Positions 24,031 to 32,011 of a DNA stretch of 40,544 nt are shown here, in pieces; the first letter of the stretch is position 1; every line of letters begins with the position of its first letter. The DNA comes from CAJUOR01 sp964596105 (GTDB taxonomy: Bacteria > Bacillota_I > Bacilli_A > Erysipelotrichales > Coprobacillaceae), in NCBI GenBank assembly GCA_964596105.1, contig CAZQRT010000003.1, forward strand, positions 1-40,544, given 5' to 3'. Position numbers and translations under genes: made by a program. The notes under the pieces were generated by a model. It was given only the letters and a program-made list of their open reading frames with translations, was not told where the DNA came from and made no database searches.

Positions 24031-24720
24031 TTTATCATCGGTGAACTTTTTCTCGTAAAGGCTCATCAGCTCGTCTAACGTCATGGCGTCATCGATCTCG
24101 TCATTCAAGCTGTCATCCTTGGAACCGTCAAAATCAAATTGAAACTCGCCGGTGCGCTTCTCGACGATCTTCAACTGATCATTTTCCTCCTGGATAATAT
24201 TGGCGATATTGCGCAGATTATCCGTCGTCGACTCCGGCTGTTTAGCCTGCTTGCGGCTGCGGCGGGTCGGTTTGACTTCCTCTTCCTCTTCTTCCTCTTC
24301 CGTCACCGGGCCGCTGGTGCCGTAAATCGGACTGATCACCGGGACAAGCTGGTCTTCAATCGGCTTTTGCGCCACCGTCTTCTTTTTTTGCGGAGCCTTC
24401 TTTTCTTTGGTGTCTTCCGGATCCTCGGTGCGGCCGTACATCGGGCTGATAATCTCTCTCATCTGATAGGAAGGGTCACTTTTCGGACGAACCGGCTTCG
24501 CGGGCTTCGGGATGGCATTAGCCGGCGCGGTCGATGCCGCCGGAACCGAGACATCCCGGATCGCTTTTTCCAGAGATTCCACATTCTCATTAAATTCATC
24601 AGGATAGATCAAAGGCGTGCTGAACTTTTCCTTGCGCCTCTGCTCCGCGAGAGGATTGACGGGATCCTCCTCAACCGGAACCGATACAGTGTTTCTTTTA
24701 AACAGATCTTTTAAAGCCAT
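24028..24720 (-). CDS. Disordered acidic protein with two ISP[MI]YG motifs
   Basis: A 230-residue protein of no named family. The N-terminus MALKDLFKRN may be a short helix; TPLIYPDEFNENVESLEKAI (about 35-54) is another structured patch. The middle is low complexity: Ala/Pro (60-80), Lys/Gln (105-120), a run of eight Glu at about 141-148, and a basic KPTRRSRKQAK stretch. Two copies of a hydrophobic motif stand out, REIISPMYG (88-96) and VPVISPIYG (126-134). The C-terminal third (NLRNIANIIQEENDQLKIVE, then acidic ...DDAMTLDELMSLYEKKF) is predicted helical. No membrane segment. Strong AGGAGG before the ATG. It is the last gene of the trmB-thioredoxin operon. The paired motif suggests a scaffold that binds a partner twice, for example in the divisome, but this is inference. 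Confidence 0.75.
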   Translation of the reverse strand: MALKDLFKRNTVSVPVEEDPVNPLAEQRRKEKFSTPLIYPDEFNENVESLEKAIRDVSVPAASTAPANAIPKPAKPVRPKSDPSYQMREIISPMYGRTEDPEDTKEKKAPQKKKTVAQKPIEDQLVPVISPIYGTSGPVTEEEEEEEEVKPTRRSRKQAKQPESTTDNLRNIANIIQEENDQLKIVEKRTGEFQFDFDGSKDDSLNDEIDDAMTLDELMSLYEKKFTDDK

Positions 24721-24761
24721 CGCGATAACCTCCTATCTGACTCTTCCACAAATTCACAGTT

Positions 24762-25082
24762 TTACTTGACAGAAGCGATAAAATCTTCAATTTCCTGGCG
24801 GGTTTTACGCAGTTTGGAAACAAAGCGGCCCTTTTCCTGCCCGTTTTCATAGGCGACAAAACTCGGAATGCCCATGATATCCAGTTCTTTGCAAAGCTCC
24901 GGCATCTCATCGCGGTCGATTTGATAGTACTTAAACTCCGGATTGCTCTTAGCGACATCCCCGATGAAAGGTTTAATGAACGCGCAGTCCGGGCACCAGG
25001 TCGTCGAAAACAAAATAATGCACTTGTCTGAAATAGCCTGTTCGTACTGCTCGCTGGTATGAATATCCACAAACTGATCCAT
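24762..25082 (-). CDS. Thioredoxin-like protein with WCPDC active site
   Basis: Single thioredoxin domain of 106 residues. The redox motif is TTWCPDCAFIKP, and the cis-proline loop is MGIPSF. The WCPDC pair departs from the WCGPC of housekeeping thioredoxin and is closer to reductases of the TRP14 type, so a specialised redox role is plausible. The ATG at 25082 (MDQFVDIHTSEQYEQAI) was chosen because AAGGAG lies 7 bases before it; an earlier in-frame ATG at 25151 would overlap trmB by 65 bp and adds a non-conserved tail. Four bp separate it from the trmB stop. Confidence 0.9.
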   Translation of the reverse strand: MDQFVDIHTSEQYEQAISDKCIILFSTTWCPDCAFIKPFIGDVAKSNPEFKYYQIDRDEMPELCKELDIMGIPSFVAYENGQEKGRFVSKLRKTRQEIEDFIASVK

Positions 25083-25086
25083 ATTT

Positions 25087-25704
25087 CTACTCCTTCTTGT
25101 AACTGGCAATGACCCGGTATACCGGATGGTCCATGCCGAATTTTTCCTCATATTCCGTCATGATATTGTCAGCGCCGCGCTCGTCATGATGGAGATCCAG
25201 GCAGATATCTTGTAAATCCATGGGATAAGCGGCCATTTCCATCAAAGTGAACTCAAACAGCGTGCGGTTGTCTGTCTTCATGACGATCTTCGCCCCGGGC
25301 TTTAAGATCTGCTCATACTGCTGTAAATAATCCCGGTAAGTCAGCCGCCGCTTGTAGTGACGGCGCTTGGGCCAGGGATCGGAGAAGTTCAAATACAAGC
25401 CCGCCACGCTGTGCGGCGCGAAGATCATCGCGACGTCTCTGGCGTCCGCTGTCATGATTTTCACATTGTCCAGCGGCGCGGCATTCAGGATCTTCTTTAA
25501 AGCCGTATACAAAACCGTATCATATTTCTCAATGCCGATATAGTGATATTGCGGATTGCGCCGGGCCATCTCGATGATGAAACTGCCCTTGCCCATGCCG
25601 ACTTCCACATACAGCTCATGTTCATCAGTCACAGGACCGGTCATGACATACTCCGGATGGGCTTCTAAAAAAGCTCTGGCCTCCGGCTTTCTTCGCAAAC
25701 GCAT
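25087..25704 (-). CDS. trmB: tRNA (guanine46-N7)-methyltransferase
   Basis: SAM-dependent methyltransferase that makes m7G46 in the tRNA variable loop. Conserved blocks: EVGMGKGSFIIEMARRNP (SAM binding), GIEKYDTVLYTALKK, LNFSDPWPKRRHYKRRLTY (the SDPWPKxRH signature) and MKTDNRTLFEFTL. The start was moved to 25704 (MRLRRKPEARAFLEAHPEYV) since the TATAAT promoter lies at 25727-25732 and an upstream ATG at 25755 would be inside that promoter. Length 205 is normal. First gene of a three-gene operon with the thioredoxin-like and disordered proteins. Confidence 0.96.
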   Translation of the reverse strand: MRLRRKPEARAFLEAHPEYVMTGPVTDEHELYVEVGMGKGSFIIEMARRNPQYHYIGIEKYDTVLYTALKKILNAAPLDNVKIMTADARDVAMIFAPHSVAGLYLNFSDPWPKRRHYKRRLTYRDYLQQYEQILKPGAKIVMKTDNRTLFEFTLMEMAAYPMDLQDICLDLHHDERGADNIMTEYEEKFGMDHPVYRVIASYKKE

Positions 25705-25726
25705 GATCTTCTTCCTCTCACCCGTC

Positions 25727-25755
25727 ATTATAGCATTTTCAGGCCGGGATCTCAA
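25727..25755 (-). promoter_or_regulatory. Sigma-A promoter of trmB operon
   Basis: Minus strand TTGAGA, 17-bp spacer, perfect TATAAT. Transcription should start about 15 bp before the trmB ATG at 25704, which decides the trmB start. Confidence 0.85.
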
Positions 25756-25794
25756 TGTTTAATTTCGAATCTTCTTAAATAAAACTGCTGATTT

Positions 25795-26517
25795 TCATAA
25801 AGGCTCGCGTTTGTGCATCGCGTAAATTCCTAAAAGTTCCATTTCCTCATTTGTCAATTCCCGATACTGTCCGGGCTGTAAACTTTCATCGAGCCTCAAC
25901 CCTTTCATGGCGATCCGTTTCAGATACACGACCTCATTACCAACCGCCTGAAACATCTTCTTGACCTGATGAAACTTGCCCTCCGTGATCGTGACCAGGG
26001 CCTCGTCTGACCCGGTATACTCCAGAATGGCCGGTCTTGTGACATAGTCAGAAATCTCAAGACCCGCGGCAAACCGCGCGACATCTTCGGGCCGCCCGGG
26101 TTTTTTCAGGCGGACAAAATAAGTCTTTGCCGCCTGGCGGTCCGGATGGTGCAGCGCCCGCGCCAGCCGCCCGTCATTCGTCAAAAGGAGCAGTCCCTCG
26201 CTGTCCTTGTCGAGCCTTCCGACGGGAAAAAGATGAGCGTATGCATAATCCGGCACCAGATCCAGCACCGTCCTGTCCCGGTCATCCCGGGTGGCGCTGA
26301 CGACCCCCGCGGGCTTATTCATCATCACATAGATATAAGGTTTATACACCACCGGTTTTTCATCCACGGCAACCTGATCACGGTCCTCATCGAGGTGATA
26401 ATCATGCTTGCGGATGGTGGTGCCATTCACCGTGACATGGCCCTGGCGAATGAGTAATTTCACATTTTTCCTGGAACCGTATCCGGTATTCGCTAAAAAG
26501 CGGTCTAAGCGAATCAT
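25795..26517 (-). CDS. RsuA/RluB-family pseudouridine synthase
   Basis: Makes pseudouridine in rRNA. An S4 RNA-binding domain (1-60, RLDRFLANTGYGSRKNVKLL in part) is followed by the catalytic domain with GRLDKDSEGLLLLTNDG (catalytic Asp103) and EGKFHQVKKMFQAVGNEV. The single-Asp signature and short form (240 residues) fit RsuA (16S U516) rather than the longer RluB, but the target is not certain. The ATG lies 3 bp after the rhomboid stop with no visible Shine-Dalgarno sequence, so translation is probably coupled. Last gene of the flavoprotein-ktrBA operon. Confidence 0.92.
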   Translation of the reverse strand: MIRLDRFLANTGYGSRKNVKLLIRQGHVTVNGTTIRKHDYHLDEDRDQVAVDEKPVVYKPYIYVMMNKPAGVVSATRDDRDRTVLDLVPDYAYAHLFPVGRLDKDSEGLLLLTNDGRLARALHHPDRQAAKTYFVRLKKPGRPEDVARFAAGLEISDYVTRPAILEYTGSDEALVTITEGKFHQVKKMFQAVGNEVVYLKRIAMKGLRLDESLQPGQYRELTNEEMELLGIYAMHKREPL

Positions 26518-26520
26518 GTG

Positions 26521-27144
26521 CTAATTCATATAATAACGCGGGGCATACCAGGCGGGATGATGATAGAAGCGGTCGATGAGAAAGGTTGTGATCAAACCGC
26601 CGGCAAAGCCGCCTAAATGCCCGCTTAAAGAGACGCTGGGCACGATGACGGAGATCAGGGCGATCATGACGAGGCTCGGAACCACGCTGGAAAATGCCGC
26701 CTTGTAAAGCCCTTTGTATCGCAAAGACAGATAGCACAGTCCTCCTAATAAACCGAGAATGATGCCGCTCGCGCCGCCCGACACGACCATGGGATTGGAA
26801 TTGGTGATGAGGGTGAACAGATAAGGGATGCCCGTCGTCCCGAGCGCCGATCCGGCAATCAAAAGCAGATAGCGGTTGCGGCCGTAGATCCTCTCGATAA
26901 ACGGTCCGACATTATACAAAGACAACATATTCAAAAGGATGTGACTGATGCCGAAATGAATGAAATTAGCGGTAATCAGCCGGTAGTATTCATGCCGGGT
27001 AGTAATCAGAAGAGGGATATAAGCCCCGGCCTCAATACCCTGCATGGCGTTCATACTGAAGGAATAGCGGATGCTGGTGTAGATATAAACGAGGACGCAG
27101 ATTCCGATCAGACCCCATGTGACCGGACAGTTCTTCTTTCTCAT
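26521..27144 (-). CDS. Rhomboid-family intramembrane serine protease
   Basis: Polytopic protease that cuts transmembrane substrates. The catalytic dyad is Ser126 in GGASG and His176 in SGHLGG; the family's HFGISHILLNM (His63, His68, Asn72) occurs in helix 2. About six membrane helices are visible: near 8-26, 55-78, 90-112, 120-140, 150-170 and 175-195. Length 207. The ATG at 27144 is preferred with AGGGGTGAG before it; a TTG seven codons upstream overlaps the DprA-like gene. Four bp separate the two genes. Confidence 0.92.
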   Translation of the reverse strand: MRKKNCPVTWGLIGICVLVYIYTSIRYSFSMNAMQGIEAGAYIPLLITTRHEYYRLITANFIHFGISHILLNMLSLYNVGPFIERIYGRNRYLLLIAGSALGTTGIPYLFTLITNSNPMVVSGGASGIILGLLGGLCYLSLRYKGLYKAAFSSVVPSLVMIALISVIVPSVSLSGHLGGFAGGLITTFLIDRFYHHPAWYAPRYYMN

Positions 27145-27148
27145 ATGC

Positions 27149-28105
27149 TCACCCCTCGAAATCAAAGATGGTCAGCTGCTCATAGCCGGCCGCCTCATAA
27201 CGGCCCGGAAGATCTGAATCCATCAGGGCAAAAAGATCGTCTTCTTCCTGGATGCGCGCCAGGCTTAACGGCCGGGCGCCTTCCTTCACAAGCGCCGCGG
27301 CGCTTTTCACATCGCCGTCGATTAAAACCGCCATGCCCTCCCCGACCCGTTTGGCATAATAGCGGGCGGCAAAATAGAGCGAACCCTGACGGTAAGGCGC
27401 GGCGACAACCAGGTTGATGTCAGCCAGACACATTAAAACCCGGTCCGCGAGAAGGTGACTCAGGCGGTCCCCTTCGCCTTCCGTAATCGATACAATGGTC
27501 AGACGGCGTTCCTTAACCGCCTGGCGGTGGCGTTTGCGCAGCAGATCTAAATTTCCGCCGCTGACGATCACGCCCTGCCCGCCGGCTTGTAAATGGCGCC
27601 GTAAAACCTGTTCCTCGCTTTTGACTCTGGCCCTTGTCAAAAGGGTGATGTCCTGCCGCACATAAACCGCGGAAATATCAAGGCCTAAAGAAACGGCCTG
27701 ATCACTGCCGATGAGGGCCGAGCCTTTCGCTTTTCCCGCCGGCCAGGCGCCGCAGACATAAAAATACAAGGGAGCCTCCTGCCTGAGGCGTTTTTTTAAG
27801 ATTTCCGGATACGTGTCGTCATAGATGGTGATGAGGGCGATGCCTGTTTTTTCATAACGCGCTAAGATACTTAAAATCTGCTTTAAGTATTCCCGGCGCG
27901 TGACTACTTTGGTCATAAGCTCGCCGTCATGACGCAAAACCTCATCCAGCCGCGCCTCATCCATAGCGAACAGATCAGCCGCAGACAGCCGGGCTTTTTT
28001 CAAAAGCTTTTCCAGCCTTTGAAACTGCCCGGGGCTGAGCGGTTTTTCGATCATATCCGCGCACAGGCAGATTAACGCCAGACTTTGCGGACTGTAGGAT
28101 ATCAT
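27149..28105 (-). CDS. Divergent DprA/Smf-like protein
   Basis: Probably a DNA-processing A homologue, which loads RecA on incoming single-stranded DNA. Support is partial. The N-terminal 90 residues look like a helix-hairpin-helix/SAM region; DDTYPEILKKRLRQEAPLYFYVCG fits the family block YPxxL...PxxLfxxG; GSALIGSDQAVSLGLDISA is a Rossmann beginning like AIVGSR; and later VIVSGGNLD and AAPYRQGSLYFAARYYAKR resemble the VSGlA and EA...GSL..A..A blocks. The usual GID..AH and SEYP motifs are missing, so DNA binding may be altered. It overlaps ktrA by 4 bp (ATGA). Confidence 0.6.
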   Translation of the reverse strand: MISYSPQSLALICLCADMIEKPLSPGQFQRLEKLLKKARLSAADLFAMDEARLDEVLRHDGELMTKVVTRREYLKQILSILARYEKTGIALITIYDDTYPEILKKRLRQEAPLYFYVCGAWPAGKAKGSALIGSDQAVSLGLDISAVYVRQDITLLTRARVKSEEQVLRRHLQAGGQGVIVSGGNLDLLRKRHRQAVKERRLTIVSITEGEGDRLSHLLADRVLMCLADINLVVAAPYRQGSLYFAARYYAKRVGEGMAVLIDGDVKSAAALVKEGARPLSLARIQEEDDLFALMDSDLPGRYEAAGYEQLTIFDFEG

Positions 28106-28767
28106 ACCATCTGGAAATCAAATTTTTCGATCTTGTCGGTTTTCGCCACCATCAGATAGGTGTCGGTTTCGGCGATTTTCCGCGCCGGGTCAATCGACAT
28201 GTTGAAATCCTTGTCGCTGCTCTCGCGGCAGCCGATGATGTTGAAGCCGTACATGGCGCGCACATTGATATGCGCGATGGACTGTCCGACCCACTGCTGC
28301 GGAGCCCGGATTTCCACGACGCTGTAGCCGCCTGACAATTCAATTAAATCGACAATGTGATTTCTTAATAACGAACGGGCCAGTTTATCACCGATATCTT
28401 TTTCCGGCTGCACAACCCGGTCCGCCCCGACTTTTTCCATGATTTCGCCGTAGCGGTCATTGTTGGCTTTCGCCAGAATATATTTGACGCCCAGTTCCCG
28501 CGCGTTCATGATGGCCAGCACGCTGGTTTCCAGCTTGTCGCCAATCGCGACGATCACGGTATCGAAGTCCTGAACGCCCAGCGCCCGCAGCTGCTCGATG
28601 TCGGTCGCGTCAGCCTGCACCGCTTTGGTCACCGCGTCCGCGATGCTCTCCACGGCGCTGATATCCAGATCAATCGCCAGCACTTCCTGGCCATGCTCAC
28701 ATAAAGTGCGCGCGACCGTCGCCCCGAAAATACCAAGGCCGATCACTACATACTGTTTTTTTGCCAT
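28102..28767 (-). CDS. ktrA: Potassium uptake regulator KtrA
   Basis: Peripheral RCK subunit that gates KtrB. The N-terminal RCK_N Rossmann domain starts VVIGLGIFGATVA and carries AIDLD with the acidic residue of nucleotide binding; the C-terminal RCK_C domain (about 138-221, VVEIRAPQQWVGQSIAHINVRAMYG in part) matches the cyclic-di-AMP-binding region of KtrA/KtrC. Length 221 is normal. AAGGA stands 8 bases before the ATG and it starts 13 bp after the ktrB stop. With the DarA-type c-di-AMP receptor also in the window, c-di-AMP control of potassium uptake is likely. Confidence 0.93.
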   Translation of the reverse strand: MAKKQYVVIGLGIFGATVARTLCEHGQEVLAIDLDISAVESIADAVTKAVQADATDIEQLRALGVQDFDTVIVAIGDKLETSVLAIMNARELGVKYILAKANNDRYGEIMEKVGADRVVQPEKDIGDKLARSLLRNHIVDLIELSGGYSVVEIRAPQQWVGQSIAHINVRAMYGFNIIGCRESSDKDFNMSIDPARKIAETDTYLMVAKTDKIEKFDFQMV

Positions 28768-28780
28768 AGTCGTATCCTTC

Positions 28781-30037
28781 CTATCCTACCATGATATCCG
28801 CATCCGGATAAGTTAAATCGTTTTGAACATTGCCGCGGCTCTTGGCCATGAAGCTCAGGATCATCGAGATCGGGCCGACACGGCCGATATACATCAGAAA
28901 CATGACGATAGCCTTGCTTAAAGCGGATAAAGTCGCGGTGAGATTCGCGCTTAAGCCGACCGTCGCGAAAGCGGAGAAAGCCTCATAGAACAAATCAATC
29001 ATGGCGGCATCCTCGATGATACACAAGCCCAGCCCCGCCACAAAGACCAGTCCGAATGAAATCGCGAACAGCGCCAGAACCCGCAAGATCGTGTCAAAGG
29101 AGATCGCTCTGCCAAAAGCCACGACCTGCCTGCGGCCGGCGGCCACCGCTCTGATGCATAACAATAATACCGCGAGGGTGATGGTTTTAACGCCGCCGGC
29201 GGTACCGGCCGGGCTGCCGCCGATAAACATAAACAGACATCCNNNNNNNNNNNNNNNNNNNNNNNNNNNNNNNNNNNNNNNNNNNNNNNNNNNNNNNNNN
29301 NNNNNNNNNNNNNNNNNNNNNNNNNNNNNNNNNNNNNNNNNNCTGAGACTTTTTCTGATGGTGTCGGGACTGGTGAGATAGCGGATGACGCGTTCGTAAA
29401 TTTCCAGCGCGACCGCGAAACCGATCCCGCCTAAAATAATCAGAGCGGCAATGACCGTTAAAAGCCAGGTGTTGCCGGCATAGGGGATCAGGCTCTGACT
29501 GCCGATGATATCAAATCCGGCATTGCAGAAAGCCGAAACCGAGTGAAAGACGGCAAACCAGAACGCGTCGCCCGGCGCGTAAGATTTTAAAAACACCGGG
29601 AAGAGACAAAGCGTGCCGACCCCCTCGCAAAGCATGGTATATTTAAGAATGAATTTTAAAAAGGTGAACAAGTGATCCATATTCGAGCGGTTTAAGGCTT
29701 CCTGGATCAAAAGCCGGCTCGAAAAAGAAAGCCGTCTTTTTAACAGCAGCAAAAACGTCGCGAGGATCGTCATAAAGCCCAGGCCGCCAATTTGAATCAT
29801 CAGCAAAATCACAACATGCCCGAAAGTGGTATAGACCTCGCGAATCGGGAAAGGGGCCAGCCCGGTCACGCAAGTCGCGGAAACCGCGATAAAAAGATGA
29901 TCGAGAAAAGAAATCCCGTCCTTTTTGACACTGCCCGGCAAAGCCAGAAGAAATGATCCGGCTAGAATCACGAAGACAAAGCTCAGGCATACCGTCCGGG
30001 TCGGATATTTTACCAGTTGCTTTTTGATGAAACCCAT
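28781..30037 (-). CDS. ktrB: Potassium translocating subunit KtrB (interrupted by a sequence gap)
   Basis: TrkH/KtrB-family potassium channel-like transporter. Selectivity-filter loops seen are SATCVTGL (P1, about 53-60), SAFCNAGFD (P2, 168-176) and SAFATVGLSANL (P4). The P3 loop (usually RTAGF) is not seen: it falls in the 100-N run, which interrupts the frame after IRKSL and resumes at LFMFIGGSPAGTAGG. From Bacillus KtrB, about 72-75 residues should lie there, whereas 100 N stand for 33, so the gap is longer than drawn and the reading frame across it is conventional only. The C-terminus DLTYPDADIMVG matches the gating tail of the family. It overlaps the flavoprotein gene by 28 bp, with AAGGAAG before its ATG. 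Confidence 0.92.
   Translation of the reverse strand: MGFIKKQLVKYPTRTVCLSFVFVILAGSFLLALPGSVKKDGISFLDHLFIAVSATCVTGLAPFPIREVYTTFGHVVILLMIQIGGLGFMTILATFLLLLKRRLSFSSRLLIQEALNRSNMDHLFTFLKFILKYTMLCEGVGTLCLFPVFLKSYAPGDAFWFAVFHSVSAFCNAGFDIIGSQSLIPYAGNTWLLTVIAALIILGGIGFAVALEIYERVIRYLTSPDTIRKSLXXXXXXXXXXXXXXXXXXXXXXXXXXXXXXXXXXGCLFMFIGGSPAGTAGGVKTITLAVLLLCIRAVAAGRRQVVAFGRAISFDTILRVLALFAISFGLVFVAGLGLCIIEDAAMIDLFYEAFSAFATVGLSANLTATLSALSKAIVMFLMYIGRVGPISMILSFMAKSRGNVQNDLTYPDADIMVG
29243..29342. other. Assembly gap (100 N)
   Basis: Exactly 100 undetermined bases inside ktrB, the usual placeholder for a scaffold gap of unknown length. No restriction on sequence inside it; the expected content is about 215-225 bases of ktrB. 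Confidence 0.99.
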
Positions 30038-31116
30038 TGTACTGCTTCCTTTCCGGCCTTGACTCCGGTCGCGAAGGCGGCATGCAGATTATAGCCGCCG
30101 CATTTGCCGTCCATATCGAGCATCTCCCCGCAGACAAACATCCCGGGGAACTTTTTCAGCATGAAATGATCATCCAGTTCCTTCGCTTCCACCCCGCCGC
30201 GGGTCACCTGGGCCGCGGAAAAATCGCCGGTCCCGGTTATTTTGAAAGTCCACGCTTTAAGTTCGGACATCGATCCGTGCTCCTCAAAAAAGCGCGCCAG
30301 CTTCGGGGTCAGAAGCCCCTGGTACGGATCATCGCAGGTTTGAAAATACTTTTTTAACTCTGTTTGGGACAGTTCATCCACCAGATCGATCCGCAGGATC
30401 TGGCCGGGTTTATAGTAACGGCTTAACTGCATGACGCAAATGCCGCCAAAGCCGTCCGCCTTGATCATGATCTCCCCTTTTTCCCGCGCCACCAGCCGCT
30501 TCTTTTCAAGAAGCGACACGGTGCCGTGAACCCTGGTTCCTTTCAGCCGGGGATAGCAGGGACTGGTTTTCAAATACACCAGCGAAGGGTGAAGATCCGT
30601 AATCAAAATACCGTGTTTTTTTAATATGTCAAAGCCGTTGACCCCGGTATATCCGGCCATGCCGCCCGCCGCCATGATCACGATGTCGGCATCAGCGTTC
30701 TGGTCTGGAAAACTGAGCCGGTATCCGCCTGGCTTTTTCTCAAAGTCAAGCAGCCGGGCGTTCAGGCAGACCCTGACACGGTTTTGCTCCAGGGCTTTTT
30801 GAAAGCTGGCCACGACGCCTCTGGCACTCTCATGATAAGGATAGAGGCCGTCATGGATGGTTCTGGTATAAAAGCCCAGCTCATCCTGGCAGAAAGATGG
30901 CATATCAAAGTCCGGCACAGGGACGCTGCCCTGATAGCAGGTGTCGTCAAACACCTTGCTGGAAAGATTGCATTTGCCGTTGCCGGTAATCGCCAGCTTG
31001 GTTGCGATTTTGCTTTCGCGCTCATAGATGGTAACCTCAACCTGAGGATTTTTCGCCATCGTGATCGCGGCGCACATCCCGGCCGGTCCGGCCCCGATGA
31101 CAGCAGCACGAATCAT
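30010..31116 (-). CDS. HI0933-family flavoprotein (NAD(P)/FAD-dependent oxidoreductase)
   Basis: FAD-binding oxidoreductase of the HI0933/YhiN/BaiN-like group. The N-terminal GAGPAGMCAAI (dinucleotide loop) is followed by ITGNGKCNLS, the family signature TGNGRCN; the middle has IVIMAAGGMAGYTGVNGFDI, and the C-terminus VTRGGVEAKELDDHFM...GLYVCGE-type FVCGEMLDMDGKCGGYNLHAAFATG. At 368 residues it is about 30 shorter than usual. Function of the family is uncertain; BaiN homologues act on steroid skeletons. AGGTGA lies before the ATG, and a TATAAT box at 31140-31145 on this strand (weak -35) may be its promoter. First gene of the operon that includes ktrBA. Confidence 0.88.
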   Translation of the reverse strand: MIRAAVIGAGPAGMCAAITMAKNPQVEVTIYERESKIATKLAITGNGKCNLSSKVFDDTCYQGSVPVPDFDMPSFCQDELGFYTRTIHDGLYPYHESARGVVASFQKALEQNRVRVCLNARLLDFEKKPGGYRLSFPDQNADADIVIMAAGGMAGYTGVNGFDILKKHGILITDLHPSLVYLKTSPCYPRLKGTRVHGTVSLLEKKRLVAREKGEIMIKADGFGGICVMQLSRYYKPGQILRIDLVDELSQTELKKYFQTCDDPYQGLLTPKLARFFEEHGSMSELKAWTFKITGTGDFSAAQVTRGGVEAKELDDHFMLKKFPGMFVCGEMLDMDGKCGGYNLHAAFATGVKAGKEAVQWVSSKSNW

Positions 31117-31185
31117 ATTTTCACCTGCCCTGAATACGTATTATATAGGAATTTTTGAAAAAAAGATACGCTTTTAAAAAAAACA

Positions 31186-31214
31186 TTGAAAAAAGCCAGT
31201 TACAAGGGTATAAT
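31186..31214 (+). promoter_or_regulatory. Sigma-A promoter of yebC
   Basis: TTGAAA, 17-bp spacer, perfect TATAAT; 32 bp before the yebC ATG at 31247. The gap to the divergent flavoprotein gene is only about 130 bp and also holds that gene's putative -10 box. Confidence 0.85.
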
Positions 31215-31246
31215 TTCAGAAAATAACAAGAGAAAGGATGATCGCG

Positions 31247-31984
31247 ATGGGTCGCGCACATGAAGTTCGTAAAGCCGCCATGGAAAAAACGGCGAAGGCC
31301 AAAGCCAAGTTGTATTCAAAATATGGAAAAGAGATTTATTTAGTTGCCAAGGCCGGCGGTCCGGAACCCGACGGCAATCTGGCTTTGCGCGCGCTGATCG
31401 ATAAGGCAAAAAAAGCCCAGGTTCCCGCCGATGTCATCAAACGCGCCATTGATAAAGTCAAAAGCGGATCGCAGGAAAATTACGAGACCGTGAAGTTTGA
31501 AGGGTTCGGTCCGGGTTCCGCGACGCTGATCGTGGAGTGTTTAACCGATAATGTCAACCGCACTTTAAGTCAAGTGCGCCCGGCTTTCTCAAAATCACGG
31601 GCCAAGTTAGGGGCCGCGGGTTCGGTGGCGTATCAGTATGATACCGTTTCCGTGCTCGTATTTCAAGGCATGGATGAAGAGGAGTGCCTGGAAGCGCTCA
31701 TGGCCGGCGATGTCGATGTGAGAGACATGGAAACATTAGAGGACGGCAGCATCAAGATTACCGGTGAGCCGCAGGATCTCGCGAAAATCCGCAGCGCGAT
31801 CACGGCCGCTTTGCCGGATGTGGACTTTCAAGTCGATGAGATCACGTCGATTCCTCAGGAAACATGCGAGCTTGAGGGCGAGGACATGGAGCTGTTTGAG
31901 CGTTTGATGAATCTTCTGGAAGACTGCGACGATGTCGATACGATTTATCATAATGTCGCCAATTACAATCTGGCCGAAGAATAA
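31247..31984 (+). CDS. YebC/PmpR-family protein
   Basis: YebC-family protein of 245 residues with the three-domain layout. The conserved N-terminus MGRAHEVRKAAMEKTAKAK is followed by GGPEPDGNLALRALIDKAKKAQVP and NYETVKFEGFGPGSATLIVECLTDNVNRT in part. The family was first annotated as transcription regulators; recent work ties it to translation, including relief of ribosome stalling. The second ATG (31247) was chosen, with AAAGGA 8 bases before it; the first ATG lies on that site. Monocistronic, with a promoter in front and a strong terminator behind. Confidence 0.93.
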   Translation: MGRAHEVRKAAMEKTAKAKAKLYSKYGKEIYLVAKAGGPEPDGNLALRALIDKAKKAQVPADVIKRAIDKVKSGSQENYETVKFEGFGPGSATLIVECLTDNVNRTLSQVRPAFSKSRAKLGAAGSVAYQYDTVSVLVFQGMDEEECLEALMAGDVDVRDMETLEDGSIKITGEPQDLAKIRSAITAALPDVDFQVDEITSIPQETCELEGEDMELFERLMNLLEDCDDVDTIYHNVANYNLAEE

Positions 31985-31988
31985 AGCG

Positions 31989-32010
31989 AAGCGGCTGACG
32001 CCGCTTTTTT
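31989..32010 (+). terminator. Rho-independent terminator after yebC
   Basis: AAGCGGC-TGAC-GCCGCTT followed by TTTT; a 7-bp GC-rich stem 4 bp after the stop. Confidence 0.92.
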
Positions 32011-32011
32011 C

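Noticed and set aside
24139..24714. 191-codon plus-strand frame rich in Phe, Leu and Arg
   Set aside because: It is the complement of the Glu/Lys-rich disordered gene, whose minus-strand start has a strong AGGAGG.
25705..25755. Longer trmB start
   Set aside because: The region carries a TTGAGA-17-TATAAT promoter, and the extra residues are not part of the family.
28781..30037. ktrB as a pseudogene
   Set aside because: The interruption is only undetermined bases; both flanks are intact and in frame with the family.
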